DNA from: Pyrocephalus nanus
Taxonomy: Eukaryota > Chordata > Aves > Passeriformes > Tyrannidae
Reading direction: 5' to 3'
Length of the DNA stretch: 64,000 nucleotides
NCBI GenBank assembly: GCA_038380795.1
Contig: CM076279.1
Span: forward strand, 4,231,001-4,295,000
In this document: piece after piece, positions 60,891 through 64,000 of the stretch
Numbering within the stretch: the stretch's first letter is position 1
Layout of the letters: the number at the start of each line of letters is the position of its first letter
Translations under genes and position numbers: made by a program
The notes under the pieces: generated by a model
Seen by the model: the letters and a program-made list of their open reading frames with translations, nothing else
Databases searched by the model: none
What the model was told of the DNA's origin: nothing

Positions 60891-61869
60891 GCAAAAGAAG
60901 AAACTGGAGAGTAACTAAAAGCAAACTTTCAACCTTTCCCTTCTTATTTCTTCCCCACAGTGGTCTCTGTGAGGTCTTACGATGCCACTACAAGGATCAG
61001 CAAACAGAAATTGGCTGTGCTATGAATTGATTTCTATTTAAAAGAGCTATAATTCAATTTTGCTTTAAAAACATATTACAAAATCCAATATTAAATAGAT
61101 TTGCATAGAAACATTCATCAGAAAGATATTTTATTTGTTTGGCTTGAAACACTTCCACTTCAAGCCAAACATTTCAACACCAGGGCAGGAGGACCAGAAA
61201 GTGGACCTGACCAGAAACAACAGTGAAAACTACTAGTTTATTTTTGTTTTACCAGCTGACAAAATTTAGCTATTTATTTAAATAAAAAAATCATGGGCCT
61301 TGTGGATGGTGAAACTTGATTTTTTTAAAACCCAAAATATTCTTGTAAATTTATTATTAACAGGGTGTTATTGGTCGAGAAAGCACATGTGTACACATGA
61401 CTCTCTCATTACAATGACTCTTGGAATAAAAATAAGACAGATCTGCTGATAGATACTTAGACTACATTAACAGCACACTCCTTTTGCACTCGCACAACGC
61501 TCACCAAGGCATACACAGCTCTGCACACAGAAACATTTTCAGTCTTCAAGCAAGCAGTCAGAGGTGGTTTCCAGATGAAGTCTCTGTTTGCCCCATTGCT
61601 GGGATCACCAACAGATAAATCAATGGGTGAGCCCCCTCACTAGGTAGTGGGAATATTACTTTAGTAAAGTTTGCTAATGGGGCAAAGGACCTTGTATTGT
61701 AATCCAGTGACATTTTCAACCTTCGGAGAACTTTTGTTGACATTCCCGAGTCTCTGGCTGCCATCCCAGCATGAAATAGTTTCTGTTCACATAATTCTCG
61801 TGTTTACCAGTCATGAAAAACTCTTGCCTTTTTTTTTAAATAAACTTTTTTTTTTTTTTTTTTGCAAGT
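60891..61869. other. intergenic, no gene seen
   Basis: AT-rich unique sequence with T-runs at about 61,829-61,863. No exon was recognised. Confidence 0.45.
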
Positions 61870-62170
61870 GAAACTCTGTCTAAAAAAATATTGGCCCCAG
61901 GCATACAAGGTTTTGCATAAATTCATATGTGATGAATGGCTGATTTTAATGTTATTTGGGTATTTGTCAGAACCTAACAAATATACATGGTAATGGTGGT
62001 TCATAAACTTAAACATCTCAATATACCCTTTCTTCTGGAAATAAATTACGTTTGTTTGCCCTGCCTGGAGTCCTAAGGTAGCCGACATTAGGAATATTTT
62101 AAATGTGATCATCCATCCAGCATGTCTTTCAGGCGCCACGAAGATTAAATGAAAGAATCATAAGATGAAG
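61870..62170. other. candidate conserved non-coding element
   Basis: About 300 bp of even-textured AT-rich DNA without repeat signatures. It contains AATTCATATGTGATGAATGG, a CATATG E-box inside it, AAATTACGTTTG and GTAGCCGACATTAGG. It lies just outside the CpG-dense right end. The call rests on texture and position only. Confidence 0.25.
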
Positions 62171-62543
62171 GTCTTTAACTTTTAATCCTTTTACAATGAA
62201 CCCTTAGATAGACATGGGGGCAGGGTGCCTTCTATGTGAGTAATAATGCCTCTGTTCCTCTTCACTAGGTTAATGAATACCCTAAATGTCCCAAGATCTG
62301 ATTTTCCCGCCCCCCCTCCCCAAACTATTGAAATTAGAAGCAAAGAGACGGGCGGTAAAACGCACCGAAAGAGGGAGAGAGGGAATGAATATGCATTTGG
62401 AGATACCGAACTCAGCGTCAGAGAAAAGCAGGGCTGGGCTGTCTCAGTGAAAGACCCATGGGTTTTAAATGATTAGCATCGATTCCCTCCGAGTTTTGGG
62501 GAAGACAAAAACTTTTTTGATTCCAAGATAAATAAGGAAAAGG

Positions 62544-62544
<1 letters not shown>
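62171..62544. other. spacer, no gene seen
   Basis: Unique sequence leading to the T31 run. No exon or repeat family was recognised. Confidence 0.45.

Positions 62545-62575
<31 letters not shown>
62545..62575. repeat. poly(T) tract, 31 bp
   Basis: The longest homopolymer in the window, uninterrupted. No retroelement body was recognised on either side. Length is likely variable and error-prone. Confidence 0.9.
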
Positions 62576-62577
<2 letters not shown>

Positions 62578-62679
62578 ACTGTCAGGGAGCCTTTGAAGAG
62601 CACGTGGAGAGTTTGTGGGTTTGTTTTCGCAGTTGGTATCTATGAGATACGAACCGTCGGGTCTCCGGGCACGTACAAG

Positions 62680-62935
62680 TCAAACACTCGGGGAACTGGG
62701 CCGGGTCCCGGCGGAGTTGCGGGAGCCCCGCGGGCCGGGCCGGTCCCAGCGCGGTCGGGGGCGGGCGGGGGCGGCCCCGGGAGGCGGGACGGGAGCGGGG
62801 CACCCGCACAGCCCGGCGCTCCCGGGGGAAGGGGGGGCATCCTGGCAGGAGAGCGATCGCCCGGCGCTGGCGGGAGCCCAAAGAGTTAAAAGCGGGCCGG
62901 GCCGGGCGGTGTGCGGGGCTGTCACAGGATCAGCC
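62680..62935. promoter_or_regulatory. CpG island block A
   Basis: Very GC-rich, CpG-dense sequence with several GC-box words (GGGGGCGGGCGGGGGCGG at 62,757-62,774) that would bind Sp/KLF factors. It ends with GGGCCGGGCCGGGCGGTGTG. Four or more runs of three or more G with short spacers lie at 62,757-62,783, a G-quadruplex pattern. No TATA box or known exon is visible. It probably belongs to the CpG-rich domain of the gene at the right edge. Confidence 0.65.
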
Positions 62936-63006
62936 TAATAACGTGTCTGCGCTGAAAACCCCCAAAGCCCAGGGGTCAAGTTTCAGCAGTGTCCCACCAC
63001 AATGGT

Positions 63007-63026
63007 AGGTGTGAAAGACACGTGTC
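63007..63026 (+). promoter_or_regulatory. T-box half-site next to a palindromic E-box
   Basis: AGGTGTGAAA (63,007-63,016) is a consensus T-box half-site, directly followed by GACACGTGTC (63,017-63,026), a perfect 10-base palindrome containing the CACGTG E-box. They lie between the two CpG-dense blocks. Short motifs occur by chance, so this is only a candidate site pair. Confidence 0.3.
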
Positions 63027-63053
63027 CCGTTGTAAATGAAATGTCAAGCAGTT

Positions 63054-63078
63054 AAAAAAAAAAAAAAAAAAAAAAAAA
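63054..63078. repeat. poly(A) tract, 25 bp
   Basis: An uninterrupted A run followed by a purine stretch (GAGAGAGG then A9), separating CpG blocks A and B. Confidence 0.9.
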
Positions 63079-63099
63079 GAGAGAGGAAAAAAAAAATTC

Positions 63100-63345
63100 C
63101 CGAGCTGTTGCCGCCGAGCGCGCCGGGGGCTGCGCGGCCGCGGGAGCGGCTCCGCTTGGGGACAGCGCAGCGCCGGGACCCCCCCGCGGGGTCGGGACCC
63201 CCCGGCACCCCGGCCGGGTAGGTGCCGCAGAGTCCCTCCTAGCAGAGTCGTGAGCAGGTTCCCACCTCCCCCTTGCACCACGAAACGTCCTGCTGAGCGT
63301 GGAGAACGAGGAGGAGAGAGAAGAAAGCCCCCCCGACGGCGGCCA
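63100..63345. promoter_or_regulatory. CpG island block B
   Basis: Second CpG-dense block, including GCCGCCGAGCGCGCCGGGGG and GCGCGGCCGCGGGAGC. It lies immediately downstream of the proposed minus-strand poly(A) site. CpG-rich sequence extending past the 3' end of a gene is typical of genes wholly embedded in a CpG-rich domain, as many developmental transcription factor genes are. That reading is inference. Confidence 0.6.
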
Positions 63346-63399
63346 AACCAAAAAGCAAACAGAATCCAAACGGCTCGTGTTTTAGTGGTTGACTTTAAT
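63335..63399 (-). terminator. candidate poly(A) site on the minus strand
   Basis: On the minus strand the hexamer ATTAAA (plus-strand 63,394-63,399) is the commonest variant of the polyadenylation signal. It is followed 25-55 bases later by a GU/U-rich element, GTTTGGATTCTGTTTGCTTT and then TTGGTTTGG (plus-strand about 63,340-63,368). CA/AA dinucleotides suitable for cleavage lie at about 63,370-63,385. Signal plus downstream element at the right spacing is the minimal architecture bound by CPSF and CstF. Confidence 0.5.
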
Positions 63400-63714
63400 T
63401 CTGCACTGCACTTTTACTACAAGGATATAAAGAATAAATAGCAGATACTCTTCATTTACATAGGATTAAGTCATTCAAACTGTTCTCTCTATTTACAATA
63501 ACATTGTGCTCTAGGCGTTTATTCACTTTTATTTTAAATCTAAAGTCCGTAAGGAAAAAAAACCCCAAAACTCACACACACGCTTTCCGAATAATGGAAA
63601 ATAGCTTTAAACATTTTCTTATCAAAAAGTTCGGTTTGTATTTTTTAATCCTTTTATTAAAAAAAAAAAAACAAAAACCAACAAACAAAAAACAAACACC
63701 CAACAAAAAACCTA

Positions 63715-63730
63715 CTTCGCCAAAGCGAAG
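63715..63730 (-). other. short perfect stem-loop in the putative 3'UTR
   Basis: CTTCGC, loop CAAA, GCGAAG on the plus strand; as minus-strand RNA it is CUUCGC-UUUG-GCGAAG. It lies between U-rich stretches and contains two CpGs in an otherwise CpG-poor segment, so its retention may be selected. Confidence 0.45.
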
Positions 63731-63756
63731 CAACTTCTCTCTGGAATATAAATACC

Positions 63757-63779
63757 AAAAAAAAAAAAAAAAAAAAAAA
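63757..63779. repeat. poly(A) tract, 23 bp
   Basis: An uninterrupted A run (U run in minus-strand RNA) inside the putative 3'UTR. Confidence 0.9.
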
Positions 63780-64000
63780 GATACATTAGCAACGATCAGG
63801 GTAATAGTCTTAAAAATACAGTAGACGCTGATTATTTCACGTATAATACTGACCTTTTAATAGTATATTAAACCGGTGCCATATATACACACAATATACA
63901 TTCTCCTACACGTTACAGTGCATTACAACGTTAACCAGAAAGCAAATGTCTTTTATTTCTGTTGCAGCAAAGGTCCACGTGAGTCCGCTGGAGAAGGGGC

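Larger units (their letters stand above)
63375..64000 (-). other. putative 3'UTR of an unidentified minus-strand gene (cut by the right edge)
   Basis: Upstream of the poly(A) site, the minus strand is AU-rich, lacks long open frames and carries elements typical of 3'UTRs. These include Pumilio response elements UGUAAAUA (plus 63,490-63,497) and UGUAUAUA (plus 63,882-63,889), AUUUA-type words, further AATAAA hexamers, and U-rich tracts. A perfect 6-bp stem with a 4-base loop lies at 63,715-63,730. The final minus-strand codons at the edge could be the end of a coding region (a short frame closes in TAA near 63,953), but it is too short to identify. The competing reading is a plus-strand splice acceptor at 63,949-63,967 (pyrimidine tract then GTTGCAG). 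The gene should be named from sequence to the right. Confidence 0.4.

Noticed and set aside
63949..63967. Plus-strand splice acceptor (pyrimidine tract then GTTGCAG)
   Set aside because: It is a good acceptor by sequence, but only about 33 bases of downstream sequence are available, and the opposite strand has better support as a 3'UTR. Kept as an alternative rather than a feature.

Overview
The window reads as bird nuclear DNA, probably from a songbird. The clearest evidence is two fragments of the avian CR1 LINE 3' end (about 18,410 and 19,893) and a shortened solo LTR of a long avian ERVL-type endogenous retrovirus (about 56,919-57,485). The songbird assignment is an inference from how these repeats read; no alignment was run. 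The background is AT-leaning, rich in homopolymers and poor in repeats, and it carries an unusual number of very old amniote repeat fossils: MIR/CORE-SINE bodies and tails and palindromic MITE-like elements.

I found no protein-coding exon I can defend. The long open frames (up to 282 codons) lie in tandem repeats, in a CpG island, in the LTR, or in unique sequence with no recognisable domain. I see no tRNA, rRNA, CRISPR array or bacterial-type element. The window is best described as a gene desert of about 63 kb that ends against a gene on the right.

Layout. 1-14,870: unique, mostly AT-rich sequence with a GC-rich patch at 5.4-5.8 kb and one SINE tail at 12.7 kb. 14.9-31.7 kb: a fossil-repeat zone with MITE-like palindromes (14.9, 22.8 and 27.0-27.3 kb), MIR-type SINEs (16.5, 27.6, 28.5 and 31.5 kb), two CR1 pieces and a probable element at 29.5-30.0 kb. 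31.98-32.66 kb: an isolated CpG island holding a 21-bp minisatellite, a strong CTCF-type motif and a (CGGCT)n array. 32.7-56.9 kb: unique sequence with simple repeats ((GGA)19, G13, A28), more SINE and MITE fossils, and several stretches that look like conserved non-coding elements. 56.9-57.5 kb: the LTR. 60.0-60.3 kb: a CTCF-type motif 60 bp from a perfect CRE. 62.68-63.37 kb: two GC-rich, CpG-dense blocks. 63.37-64.0 kb: what looks like the 3'UTR of a minus-strand gene lying beyond the right edge, with an ATTAAA signal, a GU-rich downstream element and Pumilio-type sites. I could not name that gene.

If the right-hand reading is correct, the window is the downstream flank of a CpG-rich gene, possibly a developmental regulator. 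The CTCF-type sites and possible conserved elements would then be candidate regulatory architecture. This is inference: no expression or conservation data were available. I found no convincing new biological system.
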